Positions 12,464 through 23,609 of a stretch of DNA of 64,000 nucleotides are shown in pieces. The DNA is taken from assembly GCF_000725495.1 (NCBI RefSeq), contig NZ_JNZD01000012.1, forward strand, positions 124,001 to 188,000, read 5' to 3'. Numbering within the stretch: the first letter of the stretch is position 1; every line of letters begins with the position of its first letter. The translations under genes and the position numbers were made by a program. The DNA is from Streptomyces aureus (GTDB taxonomy: Bacteria > Actinomycetota > Actinomycetes > Streptomycetales > Streptomycetaceae). A model generated the notes under the pieces. The model worked only from the letters and a program-made list of their open reading frames with translations. It made no database searches and was not told where the DNA came from.

Positions 12464-13414
12464 TCACCACTGGGGCGGGCTCGCGATGGCGCGGGCCAGG
12501 ACCTCGTCCAGGACATGGGCCGTGGCCGCGACGTCGAGCTGGGAGTTGTCGATGATCGGGAGCCCGGAGCCGTACCAGCCGGCCATGCGGCCGTGGATCC
12601 GCGCGACCTCCTCGTCGCTGAGCCTGCGGTTGCCCGACCGCTCCGCGTTGCGCTCCAGGACCACCTCGAGGCCCGGCAGGAGCACCACCGGCAGCAGCCC
12701 GGGGCCCACGTGCCGCTTCCAGCCGCCGAGACCGACGACGGGCCGGTCCGGGAAGACGGCGTCGTCCAGGATGCAGGAGATGCCGTTGGCCAGGAAGTTC
12801 CGGGCGGCGAAGCCGCAGGTACGGCGGGCGAGACGATACTGCGCCTCGGAGTGGTCGTTCCATCCGGACTGCGGGTCGGCGAAGCCCGAGCGCACCCATT
12901 CGCGGACGTCGTCGAGGCTGATGTGGGCCGTGGGCACCCGACGGTGGTCGGCCCAGTACTTGGCGACGCTGGTCTTGCCGGCGCCGGCGGGGCCGATGAG
13001 CAGCACCGCGAGCGTGGTCGCCGCCGGGTCGGGCGCGCCCGTGGCGTGCGGCGGGGTCGGCATGGTCACCGAGACGCCCGGCGGCAGCTGGACGTGTCCG
13101 GTGGTCTCCGGAGCGGGCGGCACGGGCGGGTGCGGCGGCGGCTGCGCCGAGGGGTGCTGGGGATGCTGCACCGTCGGATGCTGCGGAGGCGCCGCCGAGG
13201 GGTGCCGCGGTGGCTGCGGGGGCATCTGATGCGGCGGCAGATGGTGCTGCGGTGCCTGGGCGGGCGGGGCGCCGGGCGGAACCGGCGCACCGGCGAAACC
13301 CGGAGCGGGCGCGGGACCCTGCTGCCCCGGGTACTGTCCGGCCGGCGACCAGCCGGCGGCCGGCCCTTGCCCCGGCTGGTGGGGCGGCAGCGGAGCCCCC
13401 ACTGCGTGCTGCAT
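12464..13414 (-). CDS. P-loop kinase-like ATPase with Pro/His/Gln-rich N-terminus
   Basis: A 316-aa protein. Residues 1-130 are low-complexity and rich in Pro, His, Gln and Ala (runs such as HPSAAPPQHPTVQHPQHPSAQ). Residues about 134-316 form a zeta-toxin/AAA_33-like P-loop domain with Walker A GPAGAGKT at 141-148, a DDVREWV motif after strand 2 and a distal ERNAERSGNR segment. This fold phosphorylates small substrates or acts as a switch; the substrate is unknown. The disordered His-rich tail could bind metal or polyphosphate, but that is inference. It sits between aroB and the M24 gene in the same orientation, with gaps of 190 and 182 nt, so it may be its own transcription unit. The start is ATG at 13414. 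Confidence 0.85.
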   Translation of the reverse strand: MQHAVGAPLPPHQPGQGPAAGWSPAGQYPGQQGPAPAPGFAGAPVPPGAPPAQAPQHHLPPHQMPPQPPRHPSAAPPQHPTVQHPQHPSAQPPPHPPVPPAPETTGHVQLPPGVSVTMPTPPHATGAPDPAATTLAVLLIGPAGAGKTSVAKYWADHRRVPTAHISLDDVREWVRSGFADPQSGWNDHSEAQYRLARRTCGFAARNFLANGISCILDDAVFPDRPVVGLGGWKRHVGPGLLPVVLLPGLEVVLERNAERSGNRRLSDEEVARIHGRMAGWYGSGLPIIDNSQLDVAATAHVLDEVLARAIASPPQW

Positions 13415-13490
13415 CCGGTGCCACTCCGTCTCGTGCAGGCGATGAGCTGGCGGACGGGACGCGGGCCCCGTCGCTACTGAACGGTACCTT

Positions 13491-13520
13491 CCCCGGCCGC
13501 CGTTGTGTGAACGGCCGGGG
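13491..13520 (-). terminator. Hairpin downstream of aroB
   Basis: A perfect 9-bp stem, CCCCGGCCG (13491-13499) with CGGCCGGGG (13512-13520), and an internal CGTT/AACG that can pair alternatively. It lies 84 nt after the aroB stop and probably ends the aro transcript. Confidence 0.5.
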
Positions 13521-13604
13521 ACGGTGCGAAGTGCCCGGGAGGGAGAGGCAAAACGGGCTGAGCAGGTGCGCTTCGGAGGATAAGACCCCGCGCGGTGGCG
13601 CCGG

Positions 13605-15204
<1,600 letters not shown>

Positions 15205-15208
<4 letters not shown>

Positions 15209-16389
15209 CGGATGGCCAGGTTCTCGAGGTACGAGCGGACGTTGCGGCGGGTCTCGGTGACGGAGTCGCCGCCGAACTTCTCGGCCACCGCGTCGGCGAG
15301 GACGAGGGCGACCATGGCCTCGGCCACGATGCCGGCGGCCGGCACGGCGGAGACGTCGGAGCGCTGATGGTGGGCCTTGGCGGCCTCGCCGGTGGCGACG
15401 TCGACGGTGGCCAGCGCGCGCGGCACGGTGGCGATCGGCTTCATCGCGGCGCGGACGCGCAGCAGTTCGCCGGTGCTCAGTCCGCCCTCGGTGCCGCCGG
15501 CGCGGCCGGAGACGCGCCGGATGCCGTCGGGGGTGCCCACGATCTCGTCGTGGGCCTGGGAGCCGGGGACGCGGGCGAGCTCGAAGCCGTCGCCGATCTC
15601 GACGCCCTTGATCGCCTGGATGCCCATCAGGGCGCCGGCGAGGCGGGCGTCCAGCTTGCGGTCCCAGTGGACGTGCGAGCCGAGGCCGACGGGGACGCCG
15701 TAGGCGAGCACCTCGACGACCCCGCCGAGGGTGTCGCCGTCCTTGTGGGCCTGGTCGACCTCCGCGACCATCGCCTTCGAGGTGTCGGCGTCCAGGCAGC
15801 GCAGCGGGTCGGCGTCGAGCCGGTCGACGTCGGCCGGGGTCGGGTAGACACCCCCCGGGGCCTTCACGGAGCAGAGTTCGACGACATGGGAGACGATCTC
15901 GATCCCGGCCGTCTCCTTCAGGTACGAACGGGCGACGGCGCCGAGCGCGACGCGGGCCGCGGTCTCACGGGCGGAGGCGCGCTCCAGGATCGGCCGGGCC
16001 TCGTCGAAGCCGTACTTCTGCATGCCGGCGAGGTCGGCGTGGCCGGGCCGCGGGCGGGTCAGCGGGGCGTTGCGGGCGAGCCCGTCGAGGATCTCCTGGT
16101 CGACCGGGTCGGCCGACATGACCTGCTCCCACTTGGGCCATTCGGTGTTGCCGACCATGACCGCGACCGGGGAGCCGAGGGTGAGGCCGTGCCGGACGCC
16201 GCCGAGGAAGGTGACCTCGTCGCGCTCGAACTTCATCCGGGCACCGCGTCCATAACCCAGGCGCCGCCGGGCGAGGTGGTCCGCCACCATCTCCGTGGTG
16301 ATCGGCACGCCGGCGGGAAGGCCCTCCAGCGTCGCGACAAGTGCGGGACCGTGGGACTCCCCCGCGGTCAGCCAGCGCAACCTGCTCAA
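15205..16389 (-). CDS. aroC: Chorismate synthase (TTG start)
   Basis: A 394-aa FMN-dependent enzyme that makes chorismate from EPSP, the last common step of aromatic synthesis. Family motifs are [10 protein letters not shown] at the N-terminus, [15 protein letters not shown] and [15 protein letters not shown]. The start is TTG at 16389, preceded by GAGGAG about 6-11 nt upstream; it gives the standard start [14 protein letters not shown]. No ATG or GTG in frame gives an equally complete N-terminus. Its TGA overlaps aroK. The 312 nt upstream before aroE hold a tandem repeat. Confidence 0.96.
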
Positions 16390-16701
16390 CGGTGCTCCTC
16401 ATGCTCGCGCCCTGGTACTGCTGCTGCGTACACGTGTGCTCGCGTACGGCGACGGCGCGACCGGGTGCGCGGCCCTGGCCCGCCGCCTCCGATCCTCCCA
16501 CGTCCGGGGACGGAAACCGGCCGTAGGTCCATCAGGCGGACGCACCCGCCCGGACCGGGCACTGCCAGGGGCACGGCGAGGGGCCTTGCCGACGCCGGCC
16601 CCGGGTGGCGTCGCGGACCGCCCGCGAAGCCGGTCGCCGCTCTCCGCGGGGCGGCACGCGGCCTAGTGCCGGTCGCCTAACTCCGCAGGGCGGTACGCGG
16701 C
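16390..16701. other. aroE-aroC intergenic region
   Basis: These 312 nt contain no gene I can support. They hold a 39-bp tandem repeat abutting the aroE stop codon (16631-16708) and, before aroC, the GAGGAG ribosome site. No clear promoter hexamers were found; overlapping open frames here are compositional. Confidence 0.6.
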
Positions 16702-16708
16702 CTAGTGC
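16631..16708. repeat. 39-bp tandem repeat at the 3' end of aroE
   Basis: Unit 1 is 16631-16669 and unit 2 is 16670-16708, differing at 5 of 39 positions. The next partial unit enters aroE from 16709. Each unit contains the last codons and TAG stop of aroE, so the repeat looks like serial duplication of the gene's end. Confidence 0.8.
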
Positions 16709-17562
16709 CGGTCGCCGTTCTCGCCGCGGGCGGCGAGGGCGTGCTCGCCGGCCTTGCGCATGGCGACGAGCGGGGCCGGGGTCCGGCCGGTCATCTGCTC
16801 GACCTGGAGCACCGCCTGGTGGACGAGCAGGTCGAGTCCGCCGACCACGGCACCGCCGTACGCCGACCAGCGGGCGGCGAGGTCGGTCGGCCAGGGCTCG
16901 TAGAGCACGTCGAAGAGGGTCGTGGGGCGTCCGGGGACGGCGGCGGCCAGCGCGTCCGTGGTGCCGGCCGGGGTCGTGGCGATCACCAGCGGCGCGTGCA
17001 GCGCCCGCTCGGCGTCGGCCCAGTCCTCGGTGCGCAGCTCGATCCCGAGGCGCTCGCCCCACTCCCGCATCTCGGCGGCCCGCTCGGGGCTGCGGACGTA
17101 CGCGACGACCTCGCCGGTGCAGATCCGGGCGAGGGCGGCGAGGGCGGAGGAGGCGGTGGCGCCGGCGCCGAGGACGGCGGCCGAGTCGACCTGCTCGATC
17201 CCCCGCTCGCGCAGCGCGGCGACCATGCCGGGGATGTCGGTGTTGTCGCCGACGCGCCGCCCGTCCGCGGTGAGGACGACCGTGTTCACCGCCTCGACGG
17301 AGGCGGCCGTCTCGCTGATCTCGTCCAGCAGCGGCATGACGGCCCGCTTGAGCGGCATGGTCAGCGACAGCCCGGCCCACTCCGGTCCGAGTCCCTCGAC
17401 GAAGGCGGGCAGTGCCTGCTCGTCGACCTCGAAGCGGTCGTACGTCCAGTCGCCGAGGCCCAGCTCCCGGTAGGCCTCCCGGTGCAGGACCGGGGAGAGG
17501 GAGTGGGCGATCGGGGAACCGAGCACCGCGGCCCGGCGGACTTCAGTTGCCGGAGCTGGCAT
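16702..17562 (-). CDS. aroE: Shikimate dehydrogenase
   Basis: A 286-aa NADP-dependent reductase of 3-dehydroshikimate. The shikimate-binding motif LGSPIAHSLSPVLHR is near the N-terminus, the catalytic Lys is in SLTMPLKRAVMP, and the NADP-binding loop is AVLGAGATASSALAAL. The frame is open up to 17679, but the ATG at 17562 gives the normal N-terminus. That start lies 20 nt inside the 3' end of mltG, so the two genes overlap in different frames. The Gly-rich nucleotide loop reads GAGATA rather than the common GAGGAA; similar variants occur in actinobacterial AroE. Confidence 0.93.
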   Translation of the reverse strand: MPAPATEVRRAAVLGSPIAHSLSPVLHREAYRELGLGDWTYDRFEVDEQALPAFVEGLGPEWAGLSLTMPLKRAVMPLLDEISETAASVEAVNTVVLTADGRRVGDNTDIPGMVAALRERGIEQVDSAAVLGAGATASSALAALARICTGEVVAYVRSPERAAEMREWGERLGIELRTEDWADAERALHAPLVIATTPAGTTDALAAAVPGRPTTLFDVLYEPWPTDLAARWSAYGGAVVGGLDLLVHQAVLQVEQMTGRTPAPLVAMRKAGEHALAARGENGDRH

Positions 17563-19381
17563 TGAACTTGTCCTTGAGTTTCTCGAACTGGGCCAGCGTC
17601 TTGGCGAATTCCGTGTTGTTCTGGCCGTCGGTCGCCACGAAGTACATCCAGCCGTCCTTCGTGGGATTGAACACCGCACGGAAGGCGTCGTCGCCGGGAT
17701 TGCCGATCGGCCCGGGCGGCAGACCCCGGTGGTAATACGTGTTGTACGGGTCCGGATTGCTGTTGATCTCGGACTCGCCGATATTGATTTTGCTCTGGCC
17801 CTTCAGGTAATTGAAGGTCGAGTCGAACTGCAGCTTCTGGTTGGTCTCGGTGTTGGTGCTCTTCAGACGGTTGTAGACGACCTCCGCCATCTTGCGGTAG
17901 TCGTCGTGGGTCTTGCCCTCCGCCTGGACGAGGCTCGCGACCGTGACCACCTGCAGCGGATCGTCGAGCTTGAGCGTCTTCGCCTTCGCCACGAGTCCCA
18001 TCGCCGCGTACTTCTTGTTCGCCTGCGCGACCATGCCCTTCAGCACCGCCTCGGGCTTCATGCCCTTGGCGGCGGGGTAGGTCAGCGGATACAGGAACCC
18101 CTCCAGGGGGTCCTTTATGTCCTTGTTCGTGTTCGCCCAGCTCGGCAGCCCGAGGCTCTTGTACTCCTTCTTGGCGACGGCGCTGGTCGTGCCCTTGGCG
18201 AACCCGAGTTTCGTGTCGATCAACGCGTAGACCTGGGCATTACGGGCCCCGGGAAACACGGTCACGTTGTTCTGGCTCTTGGGGTCGAGCATCAGCGCGA
18301 CGGCGGCCTTGGCCGACATTCCCTTGCGGAGGATGTAGGCGCCCGCCTGGATCGACTTGCCCTTGGGGTTTTCCGACTGGGCGGAAACGAACGCGTCCAC
18401 GCTCTTGACGACACCGGCCGCCTTCAGCTTCTGGCCGATGACATAACCGCCCTCGCCCTTGGCGATTTCGACGGGAACCTGTCCCGTTCCCTCGCCGGCG
18501 AAGTCGGGGGCCGAGCCGAAACGATTCTGGTAATAGTGGTACCCGAAATACCCGGCGCCGGCGAGACCGCCGCCGAAGACCGCCACGACCACGAGGCAGG
18601 CGCAGCCGCTGCGGCGCTTCTTGCCCTTGCCGCCGCCTCGCTCCTTGCCGCCCTTGCGCTCACCGCGTCCGCGGCGCTTCTTCGGGTCGTCGTCCTCGTC
18701 GAAGTCGTCGTCATCGTCGTCGCCACCCGCGAAGAAGGCGTGCTCGCCCTGGTCCGGGCCCGGATCCCAGTCCGGCTCGGGGTCGGGTTCGGGCTCGGCG
18801 CGGCGCCGGGCCGGCGGCTCGGGCGGCGGGTAGGCGTCGGGGGTGGTGTACGAGTCCGGCTGCTCGGCCGCGTACTGGCCCGCGTACGGGTCGGCGCCGT
18901 CCCCGGTGTACGGCACCTGCGGATGCGCGCCGGTTCCGCCATCGGGGTACTGCGGCTGCCCCTGACCCGGGTACTGCTGCCGGCCCTGCCCGGGGTACTG
19001 CTGCTGACCCTGGCCGTCGAACTGCTGCTGACCCGGGTACTGCTGCTGCCCCTGACCGGGGTACTGCTGCGGATACTGCTGCTGCGGGTACTGCTGCCCC
19101 TGGCCGGGGTACTGCTGCTGGCCCTGACCCTGGTACTGCTGGCCCTGGTACTGCTGCTGTCCGGGGTACTGCCCCTGCTGGCCCTGCTGCGCGTACTGCT
19201 GCTGCCCCTGGTACTGCTGACCCTGGCCCCAGTCGCCCTGCTGCTGCGGATAGTGCTGCGGCTGGCCGCCGTCGTAGGCGGACTGGCCGTCGGCGGCCTG
19301 CCCGCCCCATCCGCCGTCCCCGTACAACGGGTCCTCCGGATGCCACGGTTCGGAGCCAGAGCCCCGGCCATACTCAGTCAT
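17543..19381 (-). CDS. mltG: Endolytic murein transglycosylase MltG with long Q-rich cytoplasmic tail
   Basis: A 612-aa protein. MltG cuts nascent glycan strands at the outer face of the membrane and is thought to set glycan length. From the N-terminus: residues 38-148 are Gln/Gly/Tyr/Pro repeats (variants of QQQYPGQG), 185-232 are Pro-rich then acidic with a run of Asp, and 234-257 are Lys/Arg/Gly-rich. One membrane helix follows at about 259-282, then the extracellular YceG domain. The catalytic Glu is in VASLVQAEG. The start is ATG at 19381, not the longer frame to 19474, because only this gives a plausible MTEYGRG N-terminus with GGGGAT upstream. E. coli MltG is about 340 aa; the extra length is the cytoplasmic tail. 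Confidence 0.93.
   Translation of the reverse strand: MTEYGRGSGSEPWHPEDPLYGDGGWGGQAADGQSAYDGGQPQHYPQQQGDWGQGQQYQGQQQYAQQGQQGQYPGQQQYQGQQYQGQGQQQYPGQGQQYPQQQYPQQYPGQGQQQYPGQQQFDGQGQQQYPGQGRQQYPGQGQPQYPDGGTGAHPQVPYTGDGADPYAGQYAAEQPDSYTTPDAYPPPEPPARRRAEPEPDPEPDWDPGPDQGEHAFFAGGDDDDDDFDEDDDPKKRRGRGERKGGKERGGGKGKKRRSGCACLVVVAVFGGGLAGAGYFGYHYYQNRFGSAPDFAGEGTGQVPVEIAKGEGGYVIGQKLKAAGVVKSVDAFVSAQSENPKGKSIQAGAYILRKGMSAKAAVALMLDPKSQNNVTVFPGARNAQVYALIDTKLGFAKGTTSAVAKKEYKSLGLPSWANTNKDIKDPLEGFLYPLTYPAAKGMKPEAVLKGMVAQANKKYAAMGLVAKAKTLKLDDPLQVVTVASLVQAEGKTHDDYRKMAEVVYNRLKSTNTETNQKLQFDSTFNYLKGQSKINIGESEINSNPDPYNTYYHRGLPPGPIGNPGDDAFRAVFNPTKDGWMYFVATDGQNNTEFAKTLAQFEKLKDKFNASSGN
18940..19270. repeat. Low-complexity triplet-rich tract inside mltG
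   Basis: This stretch repeats CTGCTG/TACTGCTGC-type units encoding Gln-Gln-Tyr-Pro-Gly-Gln on the minus strand. The units vary in length, as expected of slippage-prone coding repeats. Confidence 0.8.
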
Positions 19382-19504
19382 CGATCCCCTACGAGCCGCG
19401 AGCCGGCAGCGGCCGGCTCGCGTGGCCCGGCTCCCGTCCGCCTCTTTACCGTGCGACGGCTGTTCGAACACCACCGCATCGGGCGGAACGTTACCGTATC
19501 GCGA

Positions 19505-19969
19505 TCACATGACCACTTCGACGCCCTCCCCGGGCGACGTGCCTGACACTCGTTCGGATTCCAGGGCTTGCTGCAGGATCACGACGGCGGCAGCCTGGTC
19601 GATCACCGACCGGCCCTTCTTCGTCTTCACACCCGCGGCACGCAGTCCCTGCCCGGCGGTGACCGTGGTCATCCTCTCATCCAGGAGCCGAACCGGAACA
19701 GGAGCAATCCCTTCCGCGAGCTCCTGGGCGAAGGCCCGGACCTTGACGGCGGCGGGACCCTCGCCCCCCTTGAGGGAGCGAGGGAGTCCGACGACGACCT
19801 CGATCGGCTCGTACTCCTCGACGAGCTGCCGCAGCCGGCGGTGGGCGGCGGGGATGTCACGTCCCGGGACCGTCTCCACCGGAGTGGCGAGGATCCCGTC
19901 GGGGTCGCACGAGGCGACCCCGATCCGGGCGTCCCCGACGTCGATCGCGAGACGACGTCCTCTGCGCAT
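19505..19969 (-). CDS. ruvX: RuvX/YqgF, Holliday-junction resolvase-like pre-16S rRNA nuclease
   Basis: A 154-aa RNase H-fold protein. The family motifs are IDVGDARIGVA (first catalytic Asp), VVGLPRSLKG, LLDERMTTVTA and SVIDQAAAVVILQQAL (last Asp). In bacteria YqgF processes the 5' end of 16S rRNA; the resolvase role is by fold only. It begins 11 nt after alaS, and alaS-yqgF pairing is widespread. The ATG is at 19969. A gap of 123 nt separates it from mltG. The C-terminal 15 residues (SGTSPGEGVEVVM) are a variable tail. Confidence 0.95.
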   Translation of the reverse strand: MRRGRRLAIDVGDARIGVASCDPDGILATPVETVPGRDIPAAHRRLRQLVEEYEPIEVVVGLPRSLKGGEGPAAVKVRAFAQELAEGIAPVPVRLLDERMTTVTAGQGLRAAGVKTKKGRSVIDQAAAVVILQQALESERVSGTSPGEGVEVVM

Positions 19970-19980
19970 GTCCGCGGCCC

Positions 19981-22653
19981 TTACTTGGCCGTCTCGGCGA
20001 CGAGGCGCTGGACCGCGTCGATGGCCTCGCCGACGGCGGCCGGGTTCTGGCCGCCGCCCTGGGCGACGTCCGGCTTGCCGCCACCGCCGCCGCCGAGCGT
20101 CTTGGCGGCACCGCGGACCAGCTCGCCGGCCTTGAGTCCGCGCTCGCGGGCGGCCTCGTTGGTGGCGATGACCGTCAGCGGCTTGCCGCCCACCACCGTG
20201 AACAGGGCAACGACGACGGCGCGTCCACCCTGGATACGGCCGCGCACGTCGAGGACCAGCTTGCGCAGGTCGTCGGCGCCCGTGCCGTCCGGGACCTGAC
20301 CGGTGACCAGGGCCACGCCGTTCACGTCCTGGGCGGACTCGACCAGACCGGCGGCGGCCTGCAGGACCTTCTCCGCTCGGAACTTCTCGATCTCCTTCTC
20401 GGCGTCCTTCAGCTTGCCGAGCATGGCGGAGACCTTCTCCGGAAGCTCCTCCGGACGGCCCTTGACCAGCTCCTGGAGCTGGGCGACGACCGTGTGCTCA
20501 CGGGCCAGGAAGTTGTAGGCGTCGACGCCGACCAGGGCCTCGATGCGGCGCACGCCGGAGCCGATGGACGACTCGCCGAGCAGCTTCACCAGGCCGAGCT
20601 GGGCGGTGTTGTGCACGTGGGTGCCGCCGCACAGCTCCTTGGAGAAGTCGCCGATGGTCACGACGCGGACGCGCTCGCCGTACTTCTCGCCGAACTCGGC
20701 GATGGCGCCCTGCTTCTTGGCCTCGTCGATGCTCATGACCTCGGCCTGGACGTCCAGGTCGCGGGCGAGCACCTCGTTGATCTGCTGCTCGACGTCCGTC
20801 ATCACGGCCGTCGGGACGGCGGACGGGGAGCCGAAGTCGAAGCGGAAACGGCCGGGCTGGTTCTCGGAACCGGCCTGGGCGGCCGTCGGGCCGAGGGCGT
20901 CGCGCAGCGCCTGGTGCGTGAGGTGCGTGGCCGAGTGGGCGCGGGCGATGGCCTTGCGACGGCGTACGTCGATGGTGGCCTGGGCCTTGGCGCCGACGGT
21001 GGCCTCGCCGACCTGGACGACACCCTTGTGGACGTACACACCCGGGACGGGCTTCTGGCAGTCGCGGATCTCGATGACGGCGCCGGAGTCGACCCGGATG
21101 CGGCCGGTGTCGCCGATCTGGCCGCCGCCCTCGGCGTAGAACGGGGTGCGGTCGAGGACGATCTCGACCTCGTCGCCTTCGGTGGCGGCCGGGGAGGAGA
21201 CACCGTCGACGAGGATGCCGACGATCGTCGACTCGGCCTCGGTGCCGTCGTAGCCGACGAAGTCGGTCTCGCCGGCGGCGTCGGCGATCTGGCGGTAGGC
21301 GCCGAGGTCGGCGTGGCCCGACTTCTTGGCGCGGGCGTCGGCCTTGGCCTTGTCCCGCTGCTCCTTCATCAGGCGGCGGAAGCCGTCCTCGTCCACCGAC
21401 AGGCCCTGTTCGGCGGCCATTTCGAGGGTGAGGTCGATCGGGAAGCCCCACGTGTCGTGGAGCAGGAAGGCCTTGTCGCCGGCCAGGACCGTGCCGCCGG
21501 ACGACTTGGTGTCCGTGATGGCCGTGTCGAGGATGTTCGTGCCGGCCTTCAGCGTCTTGAGGAAGGCGGCCTCCTCGGCGAGGGCCACGGTCTCGATCCG
21601 CTGCCGGTCGGTGACCAGGTCCGGGTACTGCTGGCCCATCATGCCGATGACGACGTCGATGAGGTCCTTGACGACCGGTCCGGTGGCGCCGAGCAGACGC
21701 ATGTTCCGGATGGCGCGGCGCATGATGCGGCGCAGCACGTAGCCGCGGCCCTCGTTGCCGGGGCTCACACCGTCGCCGATGAGCATCACGGAGGTGCGCA
21801 TGTGGTCGGTGACCACGCGCAGCGAGACGTCGGAGCCGTGGGCGGCGCCGTACTCGACACCGGTCAGCTCGGTGGCCTTCTTGATGACGGCCATGGAGGT
21901 GTCGATCTCGTACATGTTCTGCACGCCCTGCAGAATCATGGCGAGGCGCTCGAGGCCGAGACCGGTGTCGATGTTCTTGCTGGGCAGCTCGCCGAGGATC
22001 TCGAAGTCGTCCTTCGAGATGCCCTCGCCGCGCTCGTACTGCATGAAGACCAGGTTCCAGATCTCCACGTAGCGCTCGTCGTTGACGGCCGGGCCGCCCT
22101 CGACGCCGAACTCGGGGCCGCGGTCGTAGTTGATCTCGGAGCAGGGACCGCAGGGGCCCGGGACGCCCATGGACCAGTAGTTGTCCTTCTTGCCCAGGCG
22201 CTGGATGCGCTCGGACGGGACGCCGATCTTGTCGCGCCAGATGGTCTCGGCCTCGTCGTCGTCGAGGTAGACCGTGATCCACAGACGCTCGGGGTCGAGG
22301 CCGTAACCACCCTTGTCCTGGGGCGTGGTGAGCAGCTCCCAGGCGTAGGTGATGGCGCCTTCCTTGAAGTAGTCGCCGAAGGAGAAGTTGCCGCACATCT
22401 GGAAGAACGTGCCGTGGCGCGTGGTCTTGCCGACCTCTTCGATGTCGGGCGTGCGCACGCACTTCTGCACGCTGGTGGCGCGGGCCCAGGGGGCCTTGAC
22501 CTCACCGAGGAAGTACGGCTTGAAGGGGACCATGCCGGCGGGGACCAGGAGCAGAGTCGGGTCGTCCGCGATGAGCGACGCCGAAGGGACGACGGTGTGA
22601 CCGCGCTCCTCGTAGAAGCTCAACCAGCGGCGGCGGATTTCAGCCGACTCCAT
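19981..22653 (-). CDS. alaS: Alanyl-tRNA synthetase
   Basis: An 890-aa class II synthetase. The N-terminal catalytic domain carries the motif around [15 protein letters not shown]. The editing domain has the zinc residues HSATHL and CGGTH, and the C-terminal C-Ala domain ends in the Gly-rich [15 protein letters not shown] segment that binds tRNA. All are present and in the usual order, and length is normal. The ATG at 22653 shares its A with the stop codon of the upstream gene (TGATG), so translation is coupled. Besides charging, the editing site clears mischarged Ser and Gly. Confidence 0.98.
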   Translation of the reverse strand: MESAEIRRRWLSFYEERGHTVVPSASLIADDPTLLLVPAGMVPFKPYFLGEVKAPWARATSVQKCVRTPDIEEVGKTTRHGTFFQMCGNFSFGDYFKEGAITYAWELLTTPQDKGGYGLDPERLWITVYLDDDEAETIWRDKIGVPSERIQRLGKKDNYWSMGVPGPCGPCSEINYDRGPEFGVEGGPAVNDERYVEIWNLVFMQYERGEGISKDDFEILGELPSKNIDTGLGLERLAMILQGVQNMYEIDTSMAVIKKATELTGVEYGAAHGSDVSLRVVTDHMRTSVMLIGDGVSPGNEGRGYVLRRIMRRAIRNMRLLGATGPVVKDLIDVVIGMMGQQYPDLVTDRQRIETVALAEEAAFLKTLKAGTNILDTAITDTKSSGGTVLAGDKAFLLHDTWGFPIDLTLEMAAEQGLSVDEDGFRRLMKEQRDKAKADARAKKSGHADLGAYRQIADAAGETDFVGYDGTEAESTIVGILVDGVSSPAATEGDEVEIVLDRTPFYAEGGGQIGDTGRIRVDSGAVIEIRDCQKPVPGVYVHKGVVQVGEATVGAKAQATIDVRRRKAIARAHSATHLTHQALRDALGPTAAQAGSENQPGRFRFDFGSPSAVPTAVMTDVEQQINEVLARDLDVQAEVMSIDEAKKQGAIAEFGEKYGERVRVVTIGDFSKELCGGTHVHNTAQLGLVKLLGESSIGSGVRRIEALVGVDAYNFLAREHTVVAQLQELVKGRPEELPEKVSAMLGKLKDAEKEIEKFRAEKVLQAAAGLVESAQDVNGVALVTGQVPDGTGADDLRKLVLDVRGRIQGGRAVVVALFTVVGGKPLTVIATNEAARERGLKAGELVRGAAKTLGGGGGGKPDVAQGGGQNPAAVGEAIDAVQRLVAETAK

Positions 22654-23006
22654 CAGTGGTCCTCATTCCGGTTGTACGAGTACGTCGTGTTGTCGAGGTA
22701 CTTGATCTGCTTGTTGTCGCCGGACTGCCCGCCGTCGATCGCGCGGACGCGGCGCTGCGTGGGCAGTTCGGGGTCGGGGTGCCCGTTCAGGCCGAGCACC
22801 TCTCCGAGTTCGGCCTCGCGCTGGGCCATCCCGTCACGGACGTCGAGCGCGAACTCCTTGAGCCGGTGGCCCGCGTCGATCGCCTTGTTCGCGGCCTGTG
22901 CCGCGAGGCTCTCGGGGGTCAGCTGCCTGAGCTTGCGGTTGACCTTGGTGGTGGCCCATACACCCGCGGCTGCGCCCGCGGTGAACCAGAACGTACGGCG
23001 GAACAT
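22653..23006 (-). CDS. Small membrane-associated protein, DUF6167-like
   Basis: A 117-aa protein of unknown function. It has a short hydrophobic start (about residues 5-19, [17 protein letters not shown]) that may be a membrane anchor, then an amphipathic helical stretch with many Ala, Glu and Arg to about residue 70. The C-terminus is polar and Asn-rich ([11 protein letters not shown]). It lies 7 nt after the DUF948 gene and overlaps alaS by one base. This DUF948-small protein-alaS arrangement is standard in Streptomyces, so the pair probably acts together at the membrane; no enzymatic motif is visible. Confidence 0.85.
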   Translation of the reverse strand: MFRRTFWFTAGAAAGVWATTKVNRKLRQLTPESLAAQAANKAIDAGHRLKEFALDVRDGMAQREAELGEVLGLNGHPDPELPTQRRVRAIDGGQSGDNKQIKYLDNTTYSYNRNEDH

Positions 23007-23013
23007 CGCTGCG

Positions 23014-23448
23014 TCAGTCCTTCTTCCGCTTTCCCCGCCGCGCGGACGGGACGGTGCGGCCCACGATCACGGTACGCCGGGACGCTTTGTCGGGCACATT
23101 CTCTCGACGGCCCCCGATGGCCCGGCGCACGCCGTAGCCGAACGCCGCGACCTTGACCAGCGGGCCGCCGAACGTGGAGGCGACGGTGGTCGACAGCGCC
23201 GAGGCGTTCGACGTGACCTCCTGGACGTCCGACGCGATGGCGTCGACCCGGTCGATCTGCGTCTGCGCGGAGCGCACCGCCGCGGAGGCGTCGGCGAGGA
23301 GCGGCACGGCCTGCTCGGTCACGTCCGCCACGAGCTTGGTGGTCGCCCTGAGCGTCTGGGCCAGCCTCACCAGCGCGACGGCGAGGAAGGAGACCAGGAT
23401 CGCCCAGAAGACGGCCACCAGGATCCCGGCCACCTCACCACCGGACAC
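23014..23448 (-). CDS. DUF948 membrane protein
   Basis: A 144-aa protein with one N-terminal membrane helix (about residues 6-28, VAGILVAVFWAILVSFLAVALV) followed by an amphipathic coiled-coil-like region (about 30-95) and a basic tail ending RRGKRKKD. This matches DUF948, found in Firmicutes and Actinobacteria as general-stress or membrane-bound proteins of unknown role. The frame is open to 23496. The GTG at 23448 has GGGAG upstream and places the helix near the start. It is the first gene of the long minus-strand run; a TAGGCT hexamer at 23500-23505 could be its -10. Confidence 0.83.
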   Translation of the reverse strand: MSGGEVAGILVAVFWAILVSFLAVALVRLAQTLRATTKLVADVTEQAVPLLADASAAVRSAQTQIDRVDAIASDVQEVTSNASALSTTVASTFGGPLVKVAAFGYGVRRAIGGRRENVPDKASRRTVIVGRTVPSARRGKRKKD

Positions 23449-23570
23449 TGTGCACCCGCTCCCTGACTGTGTGCCTGAACATCGAAAAGTCGTCACCCGA
23501 GCCTATCGCGCCGGGGCCGGGGCTCCGTACCGCATTAATCCGCTCCGTCGTGTGGAGTTGCGCGAACCGA

Positions 23571-23600
23571 TTGTACGGAGCGCTCACGGGTCAGTACGCT
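23571..23600 (+). promoter_or_regulatory. Candidate leaderless promoter for STAND gene
   Basis: TTGTAC (23571-23576), 18-nt spacer, TACGCT (23595-23600). The predicted start is about 23607, only 3 nt before the ATG at 23610. No ribosome site is present, consistent with a leaderless mRNA. An inverted repeat, TACGGAGCG (23574-23582) and CGCTCCGTA (23597-23605), overlaps both hexamers like an operator. Confidence 0.5.
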
Positions 23601-23609
23601 CCGTATCTC

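Noticed and set aside
17729..19546. A 605-aa plus-strand frame opposite mltG
   Set aside because: Leu-rich readout of the reversed Q-repeat; no start signal.
20494..23466. A 990-aa plus-strand frame opposite alaS
   Set aside because: Antisense shadow of alaS and its upstream genes; composition is non-protein-like.
23469..23609. 47-residue N-terminal extension of the STAND protein
   Set aside because: The extension would be translated through its own candidate promoter, lacks a ribosome site and has no conserved motif.
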